Shown one piece after another: positions 43,095-51,075 of a stretch of DNA of 64,000 nucleotides. Position numbers and translations under genes: made by a program. Location: the NCBI GenBank assembly GCA_949740535.1, contig CATJHO010000111.1, positions 1 to 64,000 of the forward strand, in the 5' to 3' direction. The DNA comes from an uncultured Lachnospiraceae bacterium. GTDB lineage: Bacteria; Bacillota; Clostridia; Lachnospirales; Lachnospiraceae. Each line of letters opens with the position of its first letter. The first letter of the stretch is position 1. Under the pieces are notes generated by a model that searched no databases, had not been told where the DNA came from, and saw only the letters and a list, made by a program, of their open reading frames with translations.

Positions 43095-44396
43095 TTAGTC
43101 CTCTACTGTCTGCGGAACGCCCGGACAGTTGGGTCCGAAGTGCTTCAGAACTACCAGCGGCTCTACCTTGCTTGCGTTGGTGATGGTTACACCTTCCACA
43201 GCTGCCTTCTCGGATACGAAGAACTCGTCAGAACTCTGCTGTCCGAAGTGAAGCAGAGTGGGAGCTTCGCAGTCGTAAACACCGAATTTGCCATGGCCCT
43301 GTACAAAGATACATCCGTAAGCAGCGCCGTCCTTGATGGTTACGGTCTCACCGGGATTTACGGTCAGCTCTTTTGCTGCGATGTAGGGATTTGCATAGGT
43401 GATCCATTTCTGAACATACTGCTCCGTCTCGGTCTCCACGATGGGTCTGCGGAAGTAGTGCTTTCTGTAATGGGGATCTACGTTCTTCTCCCAGTCAAGA
43501 AGCTTGAACACATCCTCTACATCCTTCTGGCCTTCCGGCAGCTCCTCATCCAGCATCTCCGGCGGATAAACCTCTCCAGATACAATGTTCTCATATACTG
43601 AGTTTACATCGGAATTCCACTGGGGCTCGTAGGTCAGTACGGAAGCCGGTGCATGGATAACGCCTGCCGGTGTGTACCAGCCGGTTCCCAGCTCGATCCG
43701 GTATGCACGGGAGAGATCGGTAATTCTGGTATCGTCATCTGCGAAATGACGGATTCTCTCTTTTACTTCTTCGGGATCCATATCCGGATCAAAACCGAAG
43801 TATGTATAATTGGCCTCTCCAAAGTAGTTATTCAGCTGCTTGGGGAAGTAGTAGCACTCCGGCTTGCCAAGCTTGCCTACCCGTGCCGCATCCTCAAATC
43901 CCAGATGCAGATGATGGAACAGCGGATTTTCATTGTCAAAGTACTTGGAATACATGGGCCAGCCATTGTACTTCTCCATCAGTTCTTTTCCAACGATCTC
44001 CTCGCCCAGAACCTTTACGGCTGTGCGCAGAGAAAACTTCTCGTCGCTGTCATAGTCCACACATACGTAAGCCATACCCTCGTCTGCCTTCGCCAGCTCG
44101 CCGTTCTGTGCTGCGATGGTGGAAGAAAACCAGCGCTCTGTGATCGAACCTCTTGCCATGCCGAATGCAAAGTAATCGTCCGGATGAAGTTTCAGTCTGC
44201 GGCCTGCTTTTCCGAATCTTCTCGGAACGAATGCAGGGAACAGACGGAGGATTCCCTCACCCTTCTTGAATGTCTCCCGGATTACGCTCTCATCCTCGGT
44301 TGCATTCGGAACAACCAGATTTCCGGTTTTCTTTGCCTCGGCCAGACGCGCGTCCAGCTCTTCGCCTGCTTTGATGGTTAATTCTTTTTCAGTCAT
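43095..44396 (-). CDS. Cupin-type sugar isomerase-like protein, paralogue 2
   Basis: A 433-residue double-cupin protein, paralogous along its whole length to the protein at 38879-40093. Shared blocks are RLKLHPDDYFAFG, the HHLHLGFED metal site, KPECYYFPKQ with Glu, the TGWYTPAGVIHAPASVLTYE loop with the last His, and the C-terminal GETVTIKDGAAYG. An N-terminal ~30-residue helical extension is absent from the paralogue. The ATG follows AAAGGAG. It lies between the DUF4432 epimerase-like and FGGY kinase genes, the position expected of an aldose-ketose isomerase acting before phosphorylation (inference). Confidence 0.85.
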   Translation of the reverse strand: MTEKELTIKAGEELDARLAEAKKTGNLVVPNATEDESVIRETFKKGEGILRLFPAFVPRRFGKAGRRLKLHPDDYFAFGMARGSITERWFSSTIAAQNGELAKADEGMAYVCVDYDSDEKFSLRTAVKVLGEEIVGKELMEKYNGWPMYSKYFDNENPLFHHLHLGFEDAARVGKLGKPECYYFPKQLNNYFGEANYTYFGFDPDMDPEEVKERIRHFADDDTRITDLSRAYRIELGTGWYTPAGVIHAPASVLTYEPQWNSDVNSVYENIVSGEVYPPEMLDEELPEGQKDVEDVFKLLDWEKNVDPHYRKHYFRRPIVETETEQYVQKWITYANPYIAAKELTVNPGETVTIKDGAAYGCIFVQGHGKFGVYDCEAPTLLHFGQQSSDEFFVSEKAAVEGVTITNASKVEPLVVLKHFGPNCPGVPQTVED

Positions 44397-44418
44397 TTTA
44401 AGTCCATCTCCTTTATAT

Positions 44419-45450
44419 TTATTTTTCTTTTATTTTGTCAAATTCTTCCCGGCCCTTTAAGATATGGAAGGTCAGATGATAGTCCACAGATTCTCCTGCC
44501 TCCAGATACTTCATAGAGCCGTTGGCAACCGCATCCTCAATGCCGTCAATGGTAGAATTGCCCGGTTCCAGACCCATTACATAGTCTCCCGCGCCCATCA
44601 TCTTCCACTGCACCAAGTGATCCAGCGTACCCAGATCCACCTCGATGGCAATACCCAGATCCAGATTCGGATTGTAAATGGCCACGGTTCCGTGGTTCCC
44701 GGCATCCGGCTTTAAGGTGTGGTAATAACACATCTCCTCATAGGAGGGATCCGCCGGCTCCGGTTTCATAAAAGTGTCAATACCCTCTGCCGAATGCGCA
44801 TTCCGCGGTCTTGTCTCAAGGGCCGGAATGTACACCTCGCTGTCCGGTGAAAGAATGGGATAACCAATGTTGCAGTGATACAGAATCATATGCCTTACTT
44901 TCTGATATCCCTCATTTGTCACCTTATCATGAATGGTAAATTTCCGTTCTTTATAATAACATTGAATCTCTCTGTCCAGTTTCAGCTTCTCACCAAAGAT
45001 AATGGCGTCTCTTACACTTCCCCGGATGGTTACGCAGGGTCTGTCTCCTTCTTCCACCCGGTAACTTACGTCTTCCGCAGGGGTATGGGAAACATTCCCG
45101 TGAAGCCCGTAGGACTGCCCATCATATTCACAGGGCGCCCCTGCAAGCTTCAGACCGCATGTAGTCAGAAAGCCTGCGGTAAAGCTCTTCAAGAAGCCAA
45201 GCCCTTTATCGTCAAAATATTCCGGTGCAACCACACCGCAGGGAGAGATAAATCCTACGTTCTCTCCGCAGAAATCCAGATAGGGAATATCCATTCCCCG
45301 GCTTACATTTACATCAAAATGCATTCCCGAACGGTTCTGCACATCCAGAAGCTCCACACCGTCCGCTTTTCCGTCCTGCATTTTGATACGTTTTACCCGA
45401 ATCAACTGATCTCTGTGACCAATATACTTTTTTTCTTCCTGATAATTCAT
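44419..45450 (-). CDS. DUF4432 aldose 1-epimerase-like protein
   Basis: A 343-residue beta-sandwich protein of the galactose-mutarotase superfamily, DUF4432 branch. Recognisable segments are VNVSRGMDIPYLDFCGENVGFISPCG, GLHGNVSHTPAE (with a conserved His), and GYPILSPDSEVYIP. Members sit in pentose and sugar-acid operons and probably interconvert anomers or bind sugars. It starts 9 nt after the FucU gene. Together with FucU the operon would have two mutarotase-type proteins, suggesting that both pyranose and furanose or alpha and beta forms must be handled (inference). Confidence 0.88.
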   Translation of the reverse strand: MNYQEEKKYIGHRDQLIRVKRIKMQDGKADGVELLDVQNRSGMHFDVNVSRGMDIPYLDFCGENVGFISPCGVVAPEYFDDKGLGFLKSFTAGFLTTCGLKLAGAPCEYDGQSYGLHGNVSHTPAEDVSYRVEEGDRPCVTIRGSVRDAIIFGEKLKLDREIQCYYKERKFTIHDKVTNEGYQKVRHMILYHCNIGYPILSPDSEVYIPALETRPRNAHSAEGIDTFMKPEPADPSYEEMCYYHTLKPDAGNHGTVAIYNPNLDLGIAIEVDLGTLDHLVQWKMMGAGDYVMGLEPGNSTIDGIEDAVANGSMKYLEAGESVDYHLTFHILKGREEFDKIKEK

Positions 45451-45459
45451 ACGCCGCCT

Positions 45460-45888
45460 CTAACAAATTCCCTTCTGAAGTATGATGTTGGCATACCGGG
45501 ATTCATCACCCGTCTGAACAATCACATATGCCTTTTCCGCATCTTCGTAGAAGGGCAGCCGATCAATAAAGTCAAACTCATGGAATGCATCGTCTTTGTC
45601 GTATTTCTTCAGTAATTCCCGATATGTTTCCCAAATCTCAGGGACTGGCTCCGTGGGAAGATTTCTCATCAAACGGACTGGATTGGGAATAAAGTTATCC
45701 AGAGGATACAGCTGAAGCACTGCCTCTAAAAGCTCCGGAATCAGGATGCCGTCCATACGGATCATCCGCTTTGCATGTGCTGTTCCCGGAAAATTAGCAT
45801 CTGCCAGAATCAATACATCGGAATGTCCCATTTCCATCATGCATTTTACCAGTTCCGGCGGAAGGACCTTAGGTATATTTCTTAACAT
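45460..45888 (-). CDS. RbsD/FucU-family sugar mutarotase
   Basis: A 142-residue protein of the RbsD/FucU family, which speeds anomer interconversion of ribose- or fucose-type sugars. Family features are KVLPPELVKCMMEMGHSDVLILADANFPG, with the catalytic His near residue 22 and Asp near 29, and the C-terminal YANIILQKG. Length matches FucU. The ATG at 45888 follows AAAGGAG; the frame is open to 45954. It follows the sugar-binding protein gene after a hairpin, and precedes the epimerase gene. Confidence 0.93.
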   Translation of the reverse strand: MLRNIPKVLPPELVKCMMEMGHSDVLILADANFPGTAHAKRMIRMDGILIPELLEAVLQLYPLDNFIPNPVRLMRNLPTEPVPEIWETYRELLKKYDKDDAFHEFDFIDRLPFYEDAEKAYVIVQTGDESRYANIILQKGIC

Positions 45889-45923
45889 ATCGTCAGCTCC
45901 TTTTATAGATATTAGGATAGAAT

Positions 45924-45975
45924 AAGGGCGCCGCTGCAAAGCCCTCTGATTCATTGCTTTACCAGCGGCGCCTTT
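45924..45975 (-). terminator. Hairpin between binding-protein and FucU genes
   Basis: GGCGCCGCTG (45927-45936) pairs with CAGCGGCGCC (45963-45972) across a 26-nt loop. The T-tract on the minus strand is short, so this is probably a partial terminator or 3'-end stabiliser that raises binding-protein mRNA over the downstream catabolic genes. Confidence 0.65.
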
Positions 45976-45995
45976 TGTTTTACCGCAAATGTGAA

Positions 45996-47003
45996 TTATT
46001 TGGAGATAGCGTCTACGCCGCCCTCAAGGTAAGCGTCTACATTCTCAGCTGTGATTGCACGGAAGGGGATACGTGTATCCTTCTCGTACTCTTCACCCTT
46101 GATAATCTGCAGAGCTACATCAACACCTACGGAACCCTGGCCCTTGGAATCCTGAAGAACGCTGATTCCGTACTCGCCAGCCTTAACTGCTGCAACTGCA
46201 TCATCCAGTCCGTCTACGCCGCCTACAATGATATCGGTTCTATTCTGTCCCTTGCAGGCAGAAAGAGCACCAAGTCCCATGTCGTCGTTCTCACAGATGA
46301 TAGCCTTCAGGTCATCGCCGTAAGTAGTAATCCAGTCCTCTGCAAGAGCCATAGCCTCGTCACGCTTCCAGTTTGCTGTCTGAGTAGCCAGAACCTCGAA
46401 ATGCTCCAGCATTCCTACTGCTTCGAATCCAGCCATACGTCCAACCTGTCCGGACTGTCCCATGGGTCCCTCAATGATACAAACCTTAGCGCCTTCCTCT
46501 ACATTGTCAACGAACCACTGTCCAAGGATTTCACCAGACTCCTGGTCGGTACATCCTACGAATGCTGTGTAGTTGGTGTCTGCGATATCGCCATTGTCAA
46601 CAATGATGGGGATGCCTGCATCGTTACACATACCAACAACCGGTGCGCTTCCCTCTACACTCTGGGGAATTACGATAACAGCGTTAACCTTCTGAGCAAT
46701 CATGGTCTCAACATCGCTGATCTGCTTGTTTACATCGCCAGCTGCATCATACATTACCAGTTTTACGCCCAGCTCATCTGCACGAGCCTGTGCTGCGTTT
46801 GCAATCGCTGCTACGAAGGTATCGGAATTGTCCTTGGAAGAGAATCCGATGGTAATGTCTGCGTTGTCTTTTGCCTCTCCTGCTGCGGGAGCCTCAGTTC
46901 CTGCATCGTCTCCAGCTGTGCTTGCAGGAGCCTCTGTCTTGCCTCCACAGCCTGCCAGTGTCATTGCTGCCACCAGTAAGAGTGCAATTGTTTTCTTCTT
47001 CAT
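45996..47003 (-). CDS. Sugar ABC transporter substrate-binding lipoprotein
   Basis: A 335-residue lipoprotein with a lipobox (MTLAGC, Cys19) after an MKKK-type signal peptide, then an Ala/Glu/Gly linker. A ribose/galactose-type periplasmic-binding fold follows (ITIGFSSKDNSDTFVAAI, VIVIPQSVEG, GLGALSACKGQNRTDIIVGGVDG). It captures a monosaccharide outside the membrane and delivers it to the permease. The order ATPase-permease-binding protein is unusual; binding protein first or last both occur. Hairpins on both sides of this gene suggest separate control of its message level. Confidence 0.94.
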   Translation of the reverse strand: MKKKTIALLLVAAMTLAGCGGKTEAPASTAGDDAGTEAPAAGEAKDNADITIGFSSKDNSDTFVAAIANAAQARADELGVKLVMYDAAGDVNKQISDVETMIAQKVNAVIVIPQSVEGSAPVVGMCNDAGIPIIVDNGDIADTNYTAFVGCTDQESGEILGQWFVDNVEEGAKVCIIEGPMGQSGQVGRMAGFEAVGMLEHFEVLATQTANWKRDEAMALAEDWITTYGDDLKAIICENDDMGLGALSACKGQNRTDIIVGGVDGLDDAVAAVKAGEYGISVLQDSKGQGSVGVDVALQIIKGEEYEKDTRIPFRAITAENVDAYLEGGVDAISK

Positions 47004-47038
47004 TTTTGTTCCTCCTTTAATTATGTAGGTTTTTTATT

Positions 47039-47085
47039 AAAAACTGCCTTTTGTCAGCCCACAGTCCCGGCTGAAGGCAGTTTTT
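47039..47085 (-). terminator. Hairpin upstream of the sugar-binding protein gene
   Basis: AAAAACTGCCTT (47039-47050) and its complement (47074-47085) form a 12-bp stem. On the minus strand the stem ends in TTTTT. It resembles an intrinsic terminator or attenuator after the permease gene. Confidence 0.65.
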
Positions 47086-47115
47086 ATACGTTGGATTGTG
47101 TGAATATCCGCTCTA

Positions 47116-48063
47116 TCAGTCCTTCTTGCCCTTGGACTTCATATCCAGGAATACTGCCAGGATAATCAGACAGCCCTTTACAATCTGCTGATAGAAGGAG
47201 TTGATATTCATCAGGTTCATAGAGTTGTTCAAAAGTCCCAGAAGGATAAATCCGCAAATGGTTCCTGTCAGAGAGCCGATACCGCCGCTCATACTGGTTC
47301 CGCCGATGGCTGTTGCCGCAATGGCATCCATCTCATAGGACTCACCGGCTGTGGGCTGTCCGGAGCTGATACGTGCTGCCAGTATCAGACCTACCATCCA
47401 TGCGCAGACAGAGGAAAGTACATACACTGCCAGCTGGATTCTTCTGGTCCGTACACCGGAAAGCTTTGCCGCGTTCTTATTGCCGCCGATAGCGAATACG
47501 TAGCGGCCGAAGGTAGTCATGTTCAGAATCACCAGACCTGCGATACAGAAAATCAGCAGCAGGATAATCGGAATCGGAATTCCCAGCACATAGCCCTGGC
47601 CGATGTTGATGAAGCTTGGATCGGAGATGGTGTAGGGCTTACCATCGGAATAAGCAAGTGCAATACCACGTCCAATGGTCATGGTGGACAGTGTTGCGAT
47701 GAAGGGCTGGAACTCTACATAAGAAATCAGCCAGCCGTTGATGGCGCCGCAGATAAGAGAACACAGCAGAGCCACGATACATGCAACGAACCAGTTGCCG
47801 CCGGAAGCCATCATAGAACCGCTTATTACACCGGTGATGGCGATTACCGAACCTACCGAAAGGTCAATACCGCCGGTAAGGATAACAAAGGTCATTCCTA
47901 TGGAAAGAATACCATTCAGCGAAATCTGTCTCAAAATATTGGTGATATTCTGACTTGTCATGAATACCGGAGACAGAAAGCTCATTAAAACAACGATAAA
48001 CAAGGCTACAAATATCAGGCCAAATTGTCTAAGTATTTTTGCCATATCTTTTTTCTGTGTCAT
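47116..48063 (-). CDS. Sugar ABC transporter permease (RbsC type)
   Basis: A 315-residue multi-span membrane protein of the ribose/xylose/galactose (BPD_transp_2) permease family, with about 8-10 hydrophobic segments. Conserved motifs include NGILSIGMTFVILTGGIDLSVGSV near residue 50 and the cytoplasmic coupling region GGNKNAAKLSGVRTRRIQ. It forms the membrane channel with the ATPase encoded just upstream (2-nt gap). Confidence 0.95.
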   Translation of the reverse strand: MTQKKDMAKILRQFGLIFVALFIVVLMSFLSPVFMTSQNITNILRQISLNGILSIGMTFVILTGGIDLSVGSVIAITGVISGSMMASGGNWFVACIVALLCSLICGAINGWLISYVEFQPFIATLSTMTIGRGIALAYSDGKPYTISDPSFINIGQGYVLGIPIPIILLLIFCIAGLVILNMTTFGRYVFAIGGNKNAAKLSGVRTRRIQLAVYVLSSVCAWMVGLILAARISSGQPTAGESYEMDAIAATAIGGTSMSGGIGSLTGTICGFILLGLLNNSMNLMNINSFYQQIVKGCLIILAVFLDMKSKGKKD

Positions 48064-48065
48064 TT

Positions 48066-49577
48066 TTATTTCCCTCCAAATGCTAAATTCATGATTTTCT
48101 GCTGAGAAGCAGCTTCCTCGCCCTCCAGCACACCTGTTACTTTTCCACCGGACATAACCATAACCCGGTCACTCATGCCAATCAATTCAGGCAGCTCCGA
48201 AGAGATCATAATGATTGCGATCCCCCGCTTCGCCAGTTCAATCATAATATTGTAGATAGCCGCCTTTGCTCCTACGTCGATACCTCTGGTAGGCTCATCC
48301 ATAATCAGAACCTTAGGGTCAGACAGCAGACATTTGGCCAGTACCACCTTCTGCTGGTTTCCGCCGGACAGGCTGGACACCATGTCTTCGATGCCGTTCA
48401 TCTTGGTGGCCATCTGCTTGGTATAGTCATCTGCCAGCTTCCGCTCTGTTCCCTTGTTGATAAAAGAAGCATTTGCCAGCTTATCGAAATTCTGCAGGGA
48501 AACATTCTCCTTAATGCTCCGGCAGAGAACCAGTCCCAGCTCTTTGCGGTCCTCAGAAGCCATAATGATATGATTTCTAACTGCATCCTTTGGGTGCTTA
48601 ATGGTAATGTTCTTACCTTCCAGGATAATCTCTCCGGAATCCAGATGGTCATATCCAACAAGCGCGCGCATAACTTCGCTTCGTCCCGCGCCTACCAGTC
48701 CGGCCATGCCGAGAATCTCGCCTGCATGTACGCTCAGATTTACATTCTCAAATACGCCTTTGCGGGTAAAGTTCTTAAGCTCCAGAACCACATCGCCTTT
48801 TTCTGCTGTATTGTGAGGATAGCCGCCTTCCAATTCACGTCCAACCATCATGTTAATCAATTCTTCTCTGGAGGCTTCCTTTGTGTTTACACAGCCGATG
48901 AACTGTCCGTCACGCAGTACCGAAACCCGGTCGGAAAGTTCAAACACTTCTTCCATACGGTGAGATATGTAAATAATACCGATTTTCTTCTCTTTTAAGT
49001 TGGCAATAATCCGGAACAGCGTCTCTGTCTCTTTCTCAGAAAGGGAAGAGGTAGGCTCATCCATGATTACAACCTTCGAATTGTAGGAGATGGCCTTGAT
49101 AATCTCCATCATCTGAATCTGCGCAATGTTCAGATCCTTCATCTTCATGTCCGGCTTGATGAATTCAGAAAGTCCAAATTCTTCCAGGAGCTCCTGCGTC
49201 ATCCGGTTCAATTCCTTCTTGTCTACAAACGGCAGACCCTTAAACTTTTTCTGTTCCCTTCCCAGAAAGACATTCTCTGCTACGGTCATCTCAGGAATAG
49301 GGCTCAGCTCTTGATGTATCATTGAGATGCCCGCATCCAATGCATCCCTGGCAGACTTAAAATCTGTGTCTTTCCCATCCAGGGTCACGGTACCGGCATC
49401 CTTTGTGTAAATACCCATGATGATCTTCATCAGTGTAGACTTACCTGCACCGTTCTCGCCCATGAGAGCGTGAAGTTCACCTGGGATGATGCAAAGCTCA
49501 GCGCCCTTTAAGACGGTTACTCCGGAGAAAGACTTGTCAATTCCTTTTGCTTCCAGAATGTACTTTGTGTCTTCCAA
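48066..49577 (-). CDS. Sugar ABC transporter ATP-binding protein (RbsA type)
   Basis: A 503-residue tandem ABC ATPase of the ribose/arabinose/galactose group. The N-terminal domain has Walker A GENGAGKST and DEPTSSLSEKE. The C-terminal domain has the usual degenerate Walker A (GLVGAGRSE) but an intact LSGGNQQK signature and IMDEPTRGID. I choose the TTG at 49577 (MEDTKYILEAKG), which follows AAAGGAGAGG with six bases between. The ATG at 49598 would place that site inside the coding region. First gene of the sugar operon, directly behind three AAAACGTTTT operators. Confidence 0.95.
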   Translation of the reverse strand: MEDTKYILEAKGIDKSFSGVTVLKGAELCIIPGELHALMGENGAGKSTLMKIIMGIYTKDAGTVTLDGKDTDFKSARDALDAGISMIHQELSPIPEMTVAENVFLGREQKKFKGLPFVDKKELNRMTQELLEEFGLSEFIKPDMKMKDLNIAQIQMMEIIKAISYNSKVVIMDEPTSSLSEKETETLFRIIANLKEKKIGIIYISHRMEEVFELSDRVSVLRDGQFIGCVNTKEASREELINMMVGRELEGGYPHNTAEKGDVVLELKNFTRKGVFENVNLSVHAGEILGMAGLVGAGRSEVMRALVGYDHLDSGEIILEGKNITIKHPKDAVRNHIIMASEDRKELGLVLCRSIKENVSLQNFDKLANASFINKGTERKLADDYTKQMATKMNGIEDMVSSLSGGNQQKVVLAKCLLSDPKVLIMDEPTRGIDVGAKAAIYNIMIELAKRGIAIIMISSELPELIGMSDRVMVMSGGKVTGVLEGEEAASQQKIMNLAFGGK

Positions 49578-49610
49578 GATTTTCCTCTCCTTTAACATTA
49601 TTTTGATAGA

Positions 49611-49620
49611 AAAACGTTTT
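49611..49620. promoter_or_regulatory. Operator O1 (AAAACGTTTT) in the leader
   Basis: A perfect palindrome 34 bp upstream of the TTG start of the ATPase gene, inside the transcribed leader. Its centre is 93 bp from the operator in the promoter spacer. Confidence 0.75.
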
Positions 49621-49690
49621 TCTTACTTCCAAAAATAAAAAGCTCTAGTCTGAACTGCTTGCTTTCTATTATTTGTTAATTGTTAATAAA

Positions 49691-49719
49691 AGGATACATC
49701 AGAAAAACGTTTTTGTCAA
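49691..49719 (-). promoter_or_regulatory. Promoter of the sugar operon with operator O2 in its spacer
   Basis: Minus-strand TTGACA (49714-49719), 17-nt spacer and TATCCT (49691-49696). The spacer holds a perfect AAAACGTTTT palindrome (49704-49713) directly next to the -35 box, so a bound LacI-family repressor would block RNA polymerase. Confidence 0.87.
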
Positions 49720-49765
49720 GTGTTATTCACTAATTTATTTAAGTTTTATTTGTTTCTAATTGTGG

Positions 49766-49775
49766 AAAACGTTTT
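49766..49775. promoter_or_regulatory. Operator O3 (AAAACGTTTT) upstream of the promoter
   Basis: Third copy of the palindrome, 62 bp centre-to-centre upstream of O2. Three phased operators suggest repression by DNA looping. Confidence 0.7.
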
Positions 49776-50094
49776 TTAAATGTGTCTATTTTATGTATTT
49801 ATGTTTTTTTCATGTTTATTTTATTATTTCTTTACAATTCTCTGTGACATATGACGAAAAGACAGAGAGCTAATTCAGCAGTAAAGCTTTCCTCCGCTAT
49901 GAATGTTTGGAAGAAAAACTATCTTCGTACTCTTTATTATAGAAGCAAAGGGTACAAGGGCATCTCTGAATCAATCCGCGGTACAGTTTCTGCCGCTATT
50001 TCGTTTTTTATCCGGCGGCTTTTACGAAATCTGTAAATGACATGTGCTGCTCTCTTTTATTTATCTGTTTTCTCTGCAGATTAATTTTTCGTTT
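49776..50094. other. AT-rich intergenic region without a supported gene
   Basis: The first ~80 bases are very A/T-rich; the rest shows a short open frame (49851-50036, plus strand) with no ribosome site and an unconvincing composition. I see no RNA gene, terminator or promoter here beyond the operator region to the left. Confidence 0.6.
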
Positions 50095-50802
50095 CTAATT
50101 CCTGTCAAACCGGTATTCTTTGATATTCACAAAATCATTATTTAAGACATAGTAAACTCGATTCTCTTTCACAGAATATACAAAAGAAACCCGTGTTGCC
50201 CAAAGTCCTTCCTGCCTTACTGTATTTAATACGCCAAATGCATCTTCAATTGAAAAATTATCATTCTGTTTTTTCAGCTGTTCGTCAGCCCTCTCAAATC
50301 TGTCATCCCCAAATACAATATAGGGTCTGGTTAGTTCTGGATTCAATACCGAATAGTTGGTAAGCAGCGAGTATGTTGTTTTCTCCAGACGGTATCCTAT
50401 CCCTGGCTCAATTATCAGGACACGCCCGTCTTTATCTGAAAGCACAGCCTGCATGGATGCGTCTTCCGCATATACAATTTTATTGTTCTTTACCATATGG
50501 AGTGCATCGTCCAATAAAATTCTGCCTTTAATATATCTTTCTGTCAAATCAGCAATTGTAATGCATCGCTCACCGCTGCAATATTTACCATTCTCATTTC
50601 CGTGCACATAAAGCAGGGTCCCGACATTGCCATTTCTATTGATTCCATGAAATGAGTGATACCTGTTATCCGGCATTTTAATGCCGATAAAAAACCTGTC
50701 TTTTTCTGCAATAACCTTATGCGTCCATACAGAAAGATCAATGTCAAAATTAAATCCGGCAATGGTATCCTCTCTTCCATTATAAACAAATCTTGTACAC
50801 AT
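50095..50802 (-). CDS. Ntn-hydrolase of the choloylglycine/linear-amide hydrolase type
   Basis: A 235-residue protein whose product begins Met-Cys-Thr-Arg. After removal of Met, Cys2 would be the N-terminal nucleophile of the cholylglycine hydrolase/penicillin V acylase/acid-ceramidase-like superfamily. Family landmarks are GFNFDID near residue 16 and SLLTNYSVLNP with the conserved Asn. The usual Arg preceding N-x-D (GRNxD) is Phe17 here, and the protein is shorter than typical bile salt hydrolases (~320 residues). The ATG at 50802 is preferred over an in-frame ATG at 50832 because the Cys must be residue 2. GGAGG lies close upstream. The substrate may be a small N-acyl amide; bile salts are possible but not favoured. 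Confidence 0.78.
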   Translation of the reverse strand: MCTRFVYNGREDTIAGFNFDIDLSVWTHKVIAEKDRFFIGIKMPDNRYHSFHGINRNGNVGTLLYVHGNENGKYCSGERCITIADLTERYIKGRILLDDALHMVKNNKIVYAEDASMQAVLSDKDGRVLIIEPGIGYRLEKTTYSLLTNYSVLNPELTRPYIVFGDDRFERADEQLKKQNDNFSIEDAFGVLNTVRQEGLWATRVSFVYSVKENRVYYVLNNDFVNIKEYRFDRN

Positions 50803-50804
50803 AT

Positions 50805-50966
50805 TTAACCCTCCACAAGCTCCCTGATGCATCCCGACTGTATCGCCCCTATATACTGGGAAATTTTTTCATCGGGCCAGTCCCACCATTTGATACGAAG
50901 CAAATCACAAATCGTATCTTCATCAAACCGTTTTTTAATCGGCTTTGCCGGAATGCCCCCTGCCAG
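50805..50966 (-). pseudogene. 3' remnant of a CatB/Vat-type acetyltransferase
   Basis: The minus-strand frame encodes about 53 residues beginning LAGGIPAKPIKKRF and containing LLRIKWWDWPDEKI, then a stop. This matches the C-terminal tail of hexapeptide-repeat xenobiotic (chloramphenicol/streptogramin-type) acetyltransferases. No start codon or hexapeptide repeats are left; an in-frame TGA stands directly upstream. It ends 2 nt before the Ntn-hydrolase start and even provides that gene's ribosome site. Confidence 0.75.
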
Positions 50967-51037
50967 TCAAGTATAAAATCATTTTATTTAACTTGCGCGG
51001 CATTTTCAATACACCAGACATTACAGACATAAAGTGT

Positions 51038-51068
51038 AAAAAGAGAGCTGCTTTTCTTCAAGCAGCTC
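51038..51068 (-). terminator. Terminator after the CD3324-family gene
   Basis: The minus-strand stem GAGCTGCTT / AAGCAGCTC is followed by TCTTTTT, 8 nt beyond the stop codon. Confidence 0.85.
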
Positions 51069-51075
51069 CCTGTCA

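Noticed and set aside
49851-50036. Possible small basic plus-strand protein in the operator intergenic region
   Set aside because: No Shine-Dalgarno sequence and no recognisable pattern; 61 codons can occur by chance.
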